Shown: positions 28,090 to 35,914 of the stretch, piece by piece
How the letters are laid out: every line of letters begins with the position of its first letter
Position numbering within the stretch: position 1 is the stretch's first letter
Assembly: GCA_945787015.1 (NCBI GenBank)
Contig: CALZGM010000002.1
Span: forward strand, 62,001-126,000
Direction: 5' to 3'
DNA length: 64,000 nucleotides
Source of the DNA: an uncultured Roseburia sp.
GTDB lineage: Bacteria > Bacillota > Clostridia > Lachnospirales > Lachnospiraceae
The notes under the pieces: model-generated
The model's database searches: none
Seen by the model: only the letters and a program-made list of their open reading frames with translations
What the model was told of the DNA's origin: nothing
Position numbers and translations under genes: made by a program

Positions 28090-28816
28090 AAGATATAAGC
28101 TTACATGGACGGAAGAGGTAAGATGCATCGGAATAGCGCTGTTTTTCAGTCTTATCGCTGCATGGATTTTATATCAAAGTCCGTGGGGATTATTGCTTGC
28201 GACAGTGATTTATCCGTTTTACAAAAAGAATTATATAAAACAGCATATGGAACTGCGGAAAAAGAAGCTGGTCATGCAATTTGTTGATGCAATGCAAAGT
28301 GTGACGGCAGCTCTGATTGGAGGACTTTCTGTGGAAAATGCATGGAAGGAAGCAGAACGTGAACTGCGGGAATTACATGGCGAGAATGCATATATGACAA
28401 AGGAATTGCGGCAGATAAACAGCGGCGTTTCCGTAAATCAACCGGTAGAAAAACTGCTTTATGAGTTTGCACTACGAAGTGGCTGCGAAGATATTTTAGA
28501 CTTTGCAGAAGTTTTTTTGTTTGCCAAGAGAAGTGGAGGGAATTTTGCAGTAATTATGCAGAATACGTCTGCGCGTATCCGGGAGAAAACCGGGGTAGAA
28601 CAAGAGATCGCCACGGCGGTTGCCGGAAAGAAAATGGAACAGAAGGTAATGAATATTGTGCCGGTTTGTTTGCTGGCCTATCTGAATCTGACCTCTTCGG
28701 ATTTCCTAAAACCGCTATATGGGAATCTGTTCGGGGCCTGTGTGATGACATTTTCTTTTGGAGCTTATCTGGGGGCACTTATGCTGTCAAAGAAAATGAT
28801 GGACATTCGAATTTAA
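28079..28816 (+). CDS. Pilus inner-membrane protein TadB (T2SSF domain)
   Basis: A 245-residue membrane platform protein. Two helices lie at the N-terminus (about 15-50). A T2SSF cytoplasmic helical domain follows (FVDAMQSVTAALIGGLSVEN; later DFAEVFLFAKRSGGNFAVIM). Two more helices end the protein. TadB and TadC together form the base on which TadA drives pilin insertion. It is a little shorter than the family average. It overlaps tadA and is 17 bases from tadC. Confidence 0.85.
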   Translation: MDYRRYKLTWTEEVRCIGIALFFSLIAAWILYQSPWGLLLATVIYPFYKKNYIKQHMELRKKKLVMQFVDAMQSVTAALIGGLSVENAWKEAERELRELHGENAYMTKELRQINSGVSVNQPVEKLLYEFALRSGCEDILDFAEVFLFAKRSGGNFAVIMQNTSARIREKTGVEQEIATAVAGKKMEQKVMNIVPVCLLAYLNLTSSDFLKPLYGNLFGACVMTFSFGAYLGALMLSKKMMDIRI

Positions 28817-28833
28817 AACAGAGAGGCATTAGG

Positions 28834-30051
28834 ATGAAAAAGGCAATCATCGTATTTGGGCTTTGCGTTGTGTTAAGCATGATGCTTAGTTACATGGAGA
28901 AGATGAATCCGCTGCTTTCAGAAGATGGCAGTTTACTGCGCAAGGAACCCGGACAGGGCGATTATGAAACAGAGCTGCTGTTAAAGATAGAGGGTACAGA
29001 TGATGAAAACAATTTTGCTGTGACAGTACCCCAGCAGCGGCTGACTAGGGAAACAGAGGAGGCTCTTTTAGAAGCAGCAGTGATAGAGGCAGAAAATCTG
29101 TTTCCGGGAGAAAATGAAACTTTGCAGAAGATACAAAAACAGGTGTGGATTCAGGAGTCTTATCAGGACGGGTTAGTACAGGCAGAGTGGGAGTTTGGCA
29201 ATCCCTGGCTCATAGATGAAAATGGATCTATCAGGGAGGAACAGCTTGCACAAGACGGAGAACAAATAGAGGCACGTGTGCTCTTAACATGTGAAGACAG
29301 CCGGTTTATACATGAGTTTTGTTTTGTTGCTTATAAGCAGAAGAAAACAGAGGAGGAAAGAATTTATGAGGAGATTACCAGTCGCATATTGGAAGAGAGC
29401 ATGGCAGAAGGGACAGAAAAACTTTTACTGCCAAAAGAAGTGGAAGGACACAAACTGGTCTGGGCAGAAAAAAAGTCGGACACACCCTTACAAATCATAT
29501 TTCTAGGTGCACTGGCAGCAGTTCTTTTTCCTGCAATGGAAAAACATAAAGAAAGAGAAAAACAAAAAGAGCGGGAGGAAGAGCTCTTGCGGGAATATCC
29601 GGAAATGGTAAATAAATTAAGCCTGTTATTGGGGGCAGGAATGACTCTGTATTCTGCATGGAAAAAGATTACAGAGATGTATCTGAATGCAAGAAAAGCA
29701 GGAAAGATAAAGCAAATGGCAGTATATGAGGAAATGCTCTTTACAAGGCGGGAAATCGAGAGTGGAAAAGGCGAAATAAAAGCATATGCGGCTTTTGGAG
29801 AACGTTGCGGCATTCAGAAGTATCGGAAGCTTAGTAATTATCTGATACAGAATTTAAAAAAAGGAAATAGTGGCATGCAGGCAGTTTTAGAAAAAGAAGC
29901 ATCAGAAGTATTTGAGGAACGAAAGGGACTTGCAAAACGGTATAGCGAAGAGGCAGGAACAAAATTGTTGCTTCCAATGCTTTTGATGTTGGGGATTGTC
30001 ATTTTCATTATTATGGTGCCTGCAGTGCTTTCTTTTCAGTCAGGTCTATAA
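28834..30051 (+). CDS. TadC-like platform protein with a large extracytoplasmic insert
   Basis: A 405-residue protein. An N-terminal hydrophobic segment (IIVFGLCVVLSMMLSYM) is followed by about 190 mostly acidic residues before the next helix (PLQIIFLGALAAVLF). The C-terminal T2SSF-type helical region (LREYPEMVNKLSLLLGAGMT, AYAAFGERCGIQKYRKLSNY) and a final helix follow. The T2SSF half fits TadC; the long N-terminal insert is unusual compared with proteobacterial TadC but is, as far as I recall, normal in clostridial versions. I use the ATG at 28834 behind AGAGGCATTAGG. Confidence 0.8.
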   Translation: MKKAIIVFGLCVVLSMMLSYMEKMNPLLSEDGSLLRKEPGQGDYETELLLKIEGTDDENNFAVTVPQQRLTRETEEALLEAAVIEAENLFPGENETLQKIQKQVWIQESYQDGLVQAEWEFGNPWLIDENGSIREEQLAQDGEQIEARVLLTCEDSRFIHEFCFVAYKQKKTEEERIYEEITSRILEESMAEGTEKLLLPKEVEGHKLVWAEKKSDTPLQIIFLGALAAVLFPAMEKHKEREKQKEREEELLREYPEMVNKLSLLLGAGMTLYSAWKKITEMYLNARKAGKIKQMAVYEEMLFTRREIESGKGEIKAYAAFGERCGIQKYRKLSNYLIQNLKKGNSGMQAVLEKEASEVFEERKGLAKRYSEEAGTKLLLPMLLMLGIVIFIIMVPAVLSFQSGL

Positions 30052-30065
30052 AAGGAGGAAAACAC

Positions 30066-30236
30066 ATGAGAAACTTTAAAGAATTTTGGAAGGATGAGAC
30101 GGGAATCGGAACGGTAGAAATGATTTTAATTTTGGTGGTTTTAATAGGACTCGTTCTGATTTTCAAAAATCAGCTGACGAATTTGGTAAATGACATTTTT
30201 AGAACCATTTCAAGTAAAGCAGGCCAGATTTCATGA
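30066..30236 (+). CDS. Flp-type pilin (56 aa)
   Basis: A short gene: MRNFKEFWKDETG, then IGTVEMILILVVLIGLVLIF, then KNQLTNLVND and a short tail. The leader ends in Gly13 and the mature part has Glu at position 5, followed by a hydrophobic helix, which is the class IVb (Flp) prepilin rule. The predicted mature pilin is 43 residues. The ribosome site AAAAGGAGG lies seven bases before the ATG, and the stop overlaps the next start (ATGA at 30233). It is likely the major pilin of this machine and the main substrate of the A24 peptidases. Confidence 0.88.
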   Translation: MRNFKEFWKDETGIGTVEMILILVVLIGLVLIFKNQLTNLVNDIFRTISSKAGQIS

Positions 30237-31690
30237 AAAGGGGAAGTATCACGCCTTTTTGTGCACTCAGCTTGATGCTGGTGGCTTCCCTTCTTCTGGT
30301 ATTGCTGGAGTCGGCCAGAGTTTATACTCTGGACCGATTTGCATCCCTAAAGGCAGAAGGCGGAATTGATTCTGTCTGTGCAGAATTTCAGCCTCTTTTG
30401 TGGAAGCAGTATGGATTGCTTTTTTTGGATGGCGCTTATGGGACGGAATATTTTTCAATGGAATATGTTTCGGAAACGTTGACAGAGCAGATTGATAAAA
30501 ACAGAAAAACGCTGCCGGGATTAAATCTTCTTTCCCTTGAGGTTTCAGACGTTACACTTATGGGCTATGCGTTGGCAACAGATGACAGGGGAGAAGTGTT
30601 TCTAAATTATGTGTCTGAGCGGGAGAAGGAGAATCTGCCGCTTGGAATTGCCGAGGACTTGTATGAACAGTACCAGAAAGGAAAACGCATAGAGCAGGAA
30701 TATAGCGATACGGAATTAGAAATTGCACAGGCACAGCAAACATTAGAAGAAGTGACAGCAGCACAGCAGCAGGGAACGACAGAGGAAGGAAATGCGGATA
30801 TTCTTGGAGAGGTGTTTGATAGGATTGTGCAAATGAAAAGCGCCGGAATACTGAATCTGATTTTTGGTAAGACAGAGCATATTTCAACAAAGGCAGCAGG
30901 CACTTTTAAAAGCATAGAAAAGAGGGAAAAAGCAGCAGGAAATATGCCCTTGAAACAACAGAAAGACTGGTACAGGAAGCTCTTGGTGCTGCGCTATATG
31001 GAACAGTACTTTTCTAATTACTGCCAACAAAAGGAAGAGCACTTTCTCCGTTATGAAATGGAATATGTGCTTTGCGGAAAAAACTCAGATGCTCAGAATT
31101 TAAGTGGAACATTAGAAAGGATTTTGCTTATAAGAGAAGCCTGTAATATTGCTTCTTTTTTACAGGACGAAGTGAAGATGTCACAGGCGAAAGAACTTGC
31201 AAGTATCATTGGTCTTTTGGCAGGAGAAAATCCGGCGGTTGTAGAAGTAATTCAGGCAGGTATCATTGCTGCGTGGGCATATCTGGAGAGTGTTTTGGAT
31301 GTTCGTACACTGGTTGCAGGTGAAAAAATTGCGCTTATCAAAAGCAAAGAGGAGTGGACTGCCGATGTACGAAATATTCCGGCAGTTTTAGTGGGAACGA
31401 TAAAAGCTAAGAATTGTGAAAACGGAATGGGCTATACCGATTACTTAAAACAGCTTTTGTTTTTTGCAGATGAGAGGGCACTTGCTTACCATATGATGGA
31501 AGCAATGGAGTTTACAATGCATGAAAATACAGATTATGAGAACTGTTTGATGAACCAGATGATTGTTGCATTACAGTACAGAATAGATTTTTGCACGAAA
31601 CCATTGTTTTATTCGCTGGCTGTTATTGGTGATAGTTACGAAGGAAAATTTTATTTTAGGAAGACGGTAAAACGGTCGTATATTCCATGA
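30233..31690 (+). CDS. DUF5702/TadG-like pilus-associated protein
   Basis: A 485-residue protein with an N-terminal pseudopilin-like helix (KRGSITPFCALSLMLVASLL), in which Gly4 could be a processing site though no Glu5 is present. The rest is extracytoplasmic and mostly helical (for example TELEIAQAQQTLEEVTAAQQ). I recall this family as DUF5702 in clostridial Tad loci, placed where tadG stands. It is probably a surface-exposed or tip component of the pilus. It overlaps the pilin gene at its start and the next gene at its end (both ATGA), so translation is coupled. Confidence 0.72.
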   Translation: MKRGSITPFCALSLMLVASLLLVLLESARVYTLDRFASLKAEGGIDSVCAEFQPLLWKQYGLLFLDGAYGTEYFSMEYVSETLTEQIDKNRKTLPGLNLLSLEVSDVTLMGYALATDDRGEVFLNYVSEREKENLPLGIAEDLYEQYQKGKRIEQEYSDTELEIAQAQQTLEEVTAAQQQGTTEEGNADILGEVFDRIVQMKSAGILNLIFGKTEHISTKAAGTFKSIEKREKAAGNMPLKQQKDWYRKLLVLRYMEQYFSNYCQQKEEHFLRYEMEYVLCGKNSDAQNLSGTLERILLIREACNIASFLQDEVKMSQAKELASIIGLLAGENPAVVEVIQAGIIAAWAYLESVLDVRTLVAGEKIALIKSKEEWTADVRNIPAVLVGTIKAKNCENGMGYTDYLKQLLFFADERALAYHMMEAMEFTMHENTDYENCLMNQMIVALQYRIDFCTKPLFYSLAVIGDSYEGKFYFRKTVKRSYIP

Positions 31691-32565
31691 AAGGCAGGTG
31701 TATTGGGGTGTCTCTGATGATTGCTCATCTTACGAAATCGAAAAAAAATAGCATAAAATCTCTCCCTGAAAGCATGTTATTTGAACTGGAGACACCCCAA
31801 TGCATCTGCCAAAAGGGATCGCTTACGGTGGAGGCTTCGCTGCTTCTGCCGCTGCTTGCCTGTTTTTTTGCCTTCCTTTTGTTTTTCTTTCGGATACTTC
31901 AGGTTCAGCTGACGATACAAGAGGCACTGGAGGATACAGGAAGGGCGCTGGCGGTAATGTCAGAATGTGAACTATCCGAAAAGGAAACAGAAACTCCGGA
32001 ATATTATGCTATTGCCAAAGCATTTCTTACGGCAAAGCTTGCCGGAGAAGAACATGTAAACCGTTATGTCACGGGAGGGACGTTTGGAATTACGCTATTG
32101 ACCTCGGAATGGGATAGAGATGATCTGGTGTTGGAAGTAAACTATGCAATGAAATTTCCGGTAGATTTGCTTGGAAAGCGGTATTTTTGGATGACACAGC
32201 GAGCCAGCTTCAGAAAGTGGATTGGATGGCATGCCATAAATCAGGTGGATGCAGCACAAATGACAGTGTATGTTACTAAAAACGGAGAGGCTTTTCACCG
32301 GCGGATAAGCTGTCCGTACTTGACATTGTCGATTAGAACAGTAAAAACATCCGAATTGGAAAAGCTGCGAAATAATAGTGGCGAAAGATATCAATTATGT
32401 GAAATCTGTGGAGAGGAAGGAAACAATACTGGAGCGGTTTATATAACAAATTACGGAACACGCTATCATAAGAAGATTTCCTGCAGCGGATTAAAGAGAA
32501 CAATTTACCAGATTACGTTTTCAGAAATAGGAGGAAGGCATGCATGCCCGAAGTGTTGGAAATAA
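31687..32565 (+). CDS. TadE-like pseudopilin with two Cys-rich C-terminal repeats
   Basis: A 292-residue protein. After a long, 43-residue leader comes QKGSLTVEASLLLPLLACFF, a prepilin site (Gly before a mature Glu5) and helix. About 110 residues of TadE-like exodomain follow. The last 90 residues hold two copies of one unit: VYVTKNGEAFHRRISCPYL...CEICG and VYITNYGTRYHKKISCSGL...CPKC. Each has a Tyr/Phe-His-x4-Cys followed by a later Cys-x2-Cys, which suggests a small metal-binding fold. The gene overlaps both neighbours. The leader is unusually long; an internal start is possible but no better ribosome site is seen. Confidence 0.72.
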   Translation: MKGRCIGVSLMIAHLTKSKKNSIKSLPESMLFELETPQCICQKGSLTVEASLLLPLLACFFAFLLFFFRILQVQLTIQEALEDTGRALAVMSECELSEKETETPEYYAIAKAFLTAKLAGEEHVNRYVTGGTFGITLLTSEWDRDDLVLEVNYAMKFPVDLLGKRYFWMTQRASFRKWIGWHAINQVDAAQMTVYVTKNGEAFHRRISCPYLTLSIRTVKTSELEKLRNNSGERYQLCEICGEEGNNTGAVYITNYGTRYHKKISCSGLKRTIYQITFSEIGGRHACPKCWK

Positions 32566-32975
32566 TAAGTAAATTAATGATGTTGGCAGGTTTGTTTTAC
32601 TTTGCGTGGCAGGACTTTAAGACAAATATGCTGGGTGTCATACCGTTGATACTTTTTGTGGGAATGGGCATGGTCATCCATCTGATGACGGACGGTTTCT
32701 CGCTAAGCAGCTTTCTGACCGGAACAATGGTAGGAATTGCCTGCTTGATAATCAGTATCGTTACCTCAGAGAGCCTGGGAATAGGAGATGGGCTGCTCTT
32801 TTTGGGAACGGGAATGTTTTTAGATTTGAAATCTAATTTTGTGCTTTTTTGTGGAACATTATTGCTGGCAGGAGGATTTTCAGGAATATGTTTATTGCTA
32901 AAAAAGAAATCGGGAAAAGACAAGATTCCAATGGCGCCATTTGTATTAGGGGCATATGTCGCATTCTTACTGTAA
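32544..32975 (+). CDS. Second A24-type prepilin peptidase
   Basis: A 143-residue membrane protein. The first catalytic Asp is in WQDFKTNML (near residue 24) and the second in GIGDGLLFLGTG (near 76). The second motif has Gly-Leu where classical enzymes have Lys-Leu, so activity or specificity may differ. It starts inside the previous gene, 22 bases upstream of its stop, with GAGGAAGG five bases before the ATG. Having two peptidases in one operon suggests one for the Flp pilin and one for the pseudopilins. Confidence 0.78.
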   Translation: MPEVLEIISKLMMLAGLFYFAWQDFKTNMLGVIPLILFVGMGMVIHLMTDGFSLSSFLTGTMVGIACLIISIVTSESLGIGDGLLFLGTGMFLDLKSNFVLFCGTLLLAGGFSGICLLLKKKSGKDKIPMAPFVLGAYVAFLL

Positions 32976-33190
32976 AACAATGCCGTGGAAGCTTTTCACT
33001 GGAAGCAGCACTGATATTCCCTCTAATTATGCTTTGTTTTTGTCTGGCAATACAGATAGGTATCAATTTACAAGAGGAGATTAAGGAACAGACAGAGGCA
33101 TTTATGAAGAAGGAGCCTTTAAATATCATTGCATGTATGTATCGGAAGGAATATTTTGAGGAAGTAATAGGAGAGCTGTATGAAGATTGA
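32888..33190 (+). CDS. Small TadE/TadF-like pseudopilin, start uncertain
   Basis: The conserved part is CRGSFSLEAALIFPLIMLCF, a prepilin site with Gly then Glu5 and a hydrophobic helix, followed by about 50 mostly charged residues. The stop overlaps the FHA gene by 11 bases. The start is a problem. The only ATG with a possible ribosome site (AGGAGG, 12 bases upstream) is at 32888, which lies 88 bases inside the peptidase gene and gives a leader copied from another frame. An ATT at 32963 with AGGGG nine bases upstream would give a normal short leader. I report the longer form. Confidence 0.6.
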   Translation: MFIAKKEIGKRQDSNGAICIRGICRILTVKQCRGSFSLEAALIFPLIMLCFCLAIQIGINLQEEIKEQTEAFMKKEPLNIIACMYRKEYFEEVIGELYED

Positions 33191-34298
33191 ATATATACGA
33201 CAACTGCAGACAAGCTATATGAGGATAGAACTGAAATCGGGACTGGGACGGACCGAAGAAGAAATGCTAAGCCATAACAAAATTCATGGTATCTTGCCGG
33301 TGGGATGGCAGAGGGAAGACGAAAAAATACTATTACGGTATGACATAACGGGAAAGGTGGCATTAGATGCATTATTAGAGGAAAAAAAGGCAGATGCAGT
33401 GCTGTTAGAGCAGCTTTTATCAGGAATATGCAGTGCTGTGCGGCAGTTAGAAAAATTTCTTTTGTGTCCGGAAGGAATTCTTCTATGCCCTGAGGCAGTG
33501 TTTTGCGATTATAAGACGGGGGAAGTGTTTTTTTGCTATTTTCCTGAAGAAGAAGTATCCTTTACCGAACGTTTACAGCGTTTCATGGAATATCTTCTCA
33601 CAAAAACAGACCACAAAAATAAAGAGGCGGTGGACCTTGCTTATGGGTTGTATGAGGAATTGCTAACACCGGCATATAGTCTGTGTGATATTCAAAGTTT
33701 TTTACAGGAGAGACGTTCCCCCAAAATTGAGGATATAAAAACGGAAGAAGAACCGGCAGCCGTGCAAAGGGAGGAAACAGTGAGAATCATACGGGAGGAA
33801 GAAATTCTGAGTCGAATGAGCCCGGATGGCTGGTTTGAAACGATAAAAAGGAGTGCGTATGAAAAAATGTCTGCATGGATTAATACAAGAGAATGGAAAA
33901 AAATAAAAAGGAAGCGTCCCGGGAGCCGGCAACTTACTTTTGAAATAGAGGAAGGGGAAAAACAGGAGGAATTTGCAACTGAATTGTTGTCTGAAAGACA
34001 TGAGGAAGAAAACAGAATATTAAAATATGAGGGAACGGATGTATTACCGGATTTATTGATTACAAGGTTTCCGTTTCTGATTGGAAGTGCGGCAGATTGC
34101 GATGGGGTAATAAAGTCTTCCGGTATCAGCCGCCATCATGCACGAATGATTTTGAAGGATGGTGTTTATTTTATAGAAGATTTAAACTCTACGAATGGTA
34201 CTACGGTGGAGGGAGGCCTGTTAACCTATAAAACAAAGGTAAGTTTGAAGAAAGGAGCCATAGTCTGCTTTGCAAATCAGCCGTATCGTTTCTTATGA
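33180..34298 (+). CDS. FHA-domain protein closing the Tad operon (DUF6382-FHA)
   Basis: A 372-residue cytoplasmic protein. The N-terminal ~180 residues (LLRYDITGKVALDALL, FFCYFPEEE) match what I remember of DUF6382. A charged linker follows (about 180-275). The C-terminal forkhead-associated domain has the diagnostic residues in FLIGSAADCDGVI, GISRHHARM and DLNSTNGTTV. FHA domains bind phosphothreonine, so this protein may tie pilus assembly to Ser/Thr kinase signalling. No such kinase is in the window. It overlaps the previous gene by 11 bases and is the last gene of the cluster. Confidence 0.82.
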   Translation: MKIEYIRQLQTSYMRIELKSGLGRTEEEMLSHNKIHGILPVGWQREDEKILLRYDITGKVALDALLEEKKADAVLLEQLLSGICSAVRQLEKFLLCPEGILLCPEAVFCDYKTGEVFFCYFPEEEVSFTERLQRFMEYLLTKTDHKNKEAVDLAYGLYEELLTPAYSLCDIQSFLQERRSPKIEDIKTEEEPAAVQREETVRIIREEEILSRMSPDGWFETIKRSAYEKMSAWINTREWKKIKRKRPGSRQLTFEIEEGEKQEEFATELLSERHEEENRILKYEGTDVLPDLLITRFPFLIGSAADCDGVIKSSGISRHHARMILKDGVYFIEDLNSTNGTTVEGGLLTYKTKVSLKKGAIVCFANQPYRFL

Positions 34299-34377
34299 AA
34301 AATAGCAAAAGGATTGATTTTATCTACAAAAATTTATATACTTAAGGAAGAATATTTTTCAAAGGGAATAGCAGAAT

Positions 34378-35367
34378 ATGAAGGTAAATATCTATTATGG
34401 CGGAAGAGGATTATTAGACGATCCGACACTCTATGTATTGAATAAGATGGAAGAAGTGTTAAAGGAACTTCGCGTAACAGTGGAGCGAATTAACATTGTA
34501 GAGCATAAGAATGAGATTACTACGTTACCGCAGACTTTAAAGGATGCAGATGGCATTATTTTAGGAACGACGGTTGAGTGGCTTGGAATTGGCGGCTATA
34601 TGCAGCAGTTTTTGGATGCCTGCTGGTTATACGGGGATAAAGAGAAGATAAAGACTACTTATATGCAGCCGATTGTGATGTCGACTACTTATGGTGAGCG
34701 GGAGGGAGAACTGACGCTTGCAAATGCATGGGAGATTCTGGGAGGCTTGCCTTGTGCAGGACTCAGTGGTTATGTCGAGGATCTTGTAAGCTTTGAGATG
34801 AACGAGGATTATAATTTAATCATCGAGAAGAAAGCCGAGAACCTTTATCGTACCATTTCCCAAAAGCTGAAAAGTCTTCCGACCAGCAGTCAGGCAGTAA
34901 AGCAGAGTGTACTGCGTACTTCACAGATGGAACTTACACCGCAGGAGAGTGAACAGCTTTCCAAATATGTATCAGATGATACCTATGTGAAGCAGCAGAA
35001 GGAGGATATTGAAGAACTTACATCCATGTTTAAGAGTATGCTTGGCAAAAAAGAGGATGAGGATAAGGAATTGTTTGTCAGCGATTTTAAGGAGCACTTC
35101 CATCCGCAGATGGATTTTTCAGCCAGATATTTATTTATGATTGATGGTATGAAGAAGCCGCTATTCCTTGAAGTGACAAAAGACAAGCTGGAGATTCATT
35201 ACGGACAGGAAGAAAATATTGATGTTTACGCAAAATTGTCGACGGCGGTTATGGAAAATATCCTTTCCGGACATATGACATTTCAGAGAGCGTTTATGAC
35301 CGGTGAGATGACAGCAAAAGGAAACTTCAAAACACTGAGAATGTTAGATAATATATTTCAGTTTTAG
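34378..35367 (+). CDS. Flavodoxin-like/SCP2-like two-domain protein
   Basis: A 329-residue protein. Residues about 1-165 resemble an NADPH-dependent FMN reductase/flavodoxin fold (MKVNIYYGGRG, DADGIILGTTVEWLGIGGYM, VMSTTYGERE). A helical linker leads to an SCP2 sterol-carrier-type domain from about residue 235 (YLFMIDGMKKPLFLEVTKDK, then SGHMTFQRAFMTGEMTAKGN). The fusion suggests a flavin enzyme acting on a hydrophobic ligand, but no substrate can be named. It is 79 bases from the FHA gene and 21 bases from the HIT gene, with which it may be co-transcribed. Confidence 0.78.
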   Translation: MKVNIYYGGRGLLDDPTLYVLNKMEEVLKELRVTVERINIVEHKNEITTLPQTLKDADGIILGTTVEWLGIGGYMQQFLDACWLYGDKEKIKTTYMQPIVMSTTYGEREGELTLANAWEILGGLPCAGLSGYVEDLVSFEMNEDYNLIIEKKAENLYRTISQKLKSLPTSSQAVKQSVLRTSQMELTPQESEQLSKYVSDDTYVKQQKEDIEELTSMFKSMLGKKEDEDKELFVSDFKEHFHPQMDFSARYLFMIDGMKKPLFLEVTKDKLEIHYGQEENIDVYAKLSTAVMENILSGHMTFQRAFMTGEMTAKGNFKTLRMLDNIFQF

Positions 35368-35388
35368 AGAGAAAGGAAAGGGTATATC

Positions 35389-35805
35389 ATGAGAGACTCA
35401 AATTGTATTTTTTGTAAAATTGTAGCCGGAGAAATTCCATCCAATACCATTTATGAGGATGAGGAATTTAAAGTATTTTTAGACATTAGTCCGGCGACAA
35501 AGGGGCATGCATTGATTGTTCCAAAACAGCACTATAAGGACATCTACGATATCGATGAAGAAGTGGCAGCCAGAGCTATGAAGCTTGGAAAGAAACTTGC
35601 AACTCATATGACAGAGGTATTAGCTTGTGATGGATTTAACCTGATGCAGAACAATAACGAGGCAGCAGGTCAGACGGTGTTTCATTTTCATTTGCACTTG
35701 ATTCCAAGATATCTTGGCTCTAAGAACAATGATATTCTTAACTGGTCTCATGAGACATTTATGGCAGAAGAAATGGCAGAGATTCGCGATTCTCTTGCTT
35801 TATAG
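35389..35805 (+). CDS. HIT-family nucleotide hydrolase/transferase
   Basis: A 138-residue Hint-like protein. The histidine triad is HFHLHLIPR near residue 105. The N-terminus CIFCKIVAGEIPSNTIYEDE is the usual HIT start with a Cys-x2-Cys pair. HIT proteins hydrolyse nucleoside phosphoramidates and related adenylates in the cytoplasm. The preceding ribosome site is GAAAGGAAAGGG. Confidence 0.92.
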   Translation: MRDSNCIFCKIVAGEIPSNTIYEDEEFKVFLDISPATKGHALIVPKQHYKDIYDIDEEVAARAMKLGKKLATHMTEVLACDGFNLMQNNNEAAGQTVFHFHLHLIPRYLGSKNNDILNWSHETFMAEEMAEIRDSLAL

Positions 35806-35836
35806 GTATAAGATAGAGCTTACGAGAACAAAAGAA

Positions 35837-35908
35837 GGGGCAGTACTCTCTATGAAAAATCGCTGAAGTCTCACGACCCCGGCGAAGTTTCTTAGAGGGT
35901 ACTGCCCC
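35837..35908. repeat. 72-base imperfect palindrome between convergent genes
   Basis: GGGGCAGTAC-TCTCT (from 35837) pairs with AGAGG-GTACTGCCCC (to 35908). The middle holds a weaker stem (CGCTGAAG and CGGCGAAG repeats around ACCCC). It lies between the HIT gene and murG, which converge, so it can act as a bidirectional terminator. Its length and regularity also fit a dispersed repeat. Confidence 0.6.
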
Positions 35909-35914
35909 ATTATG

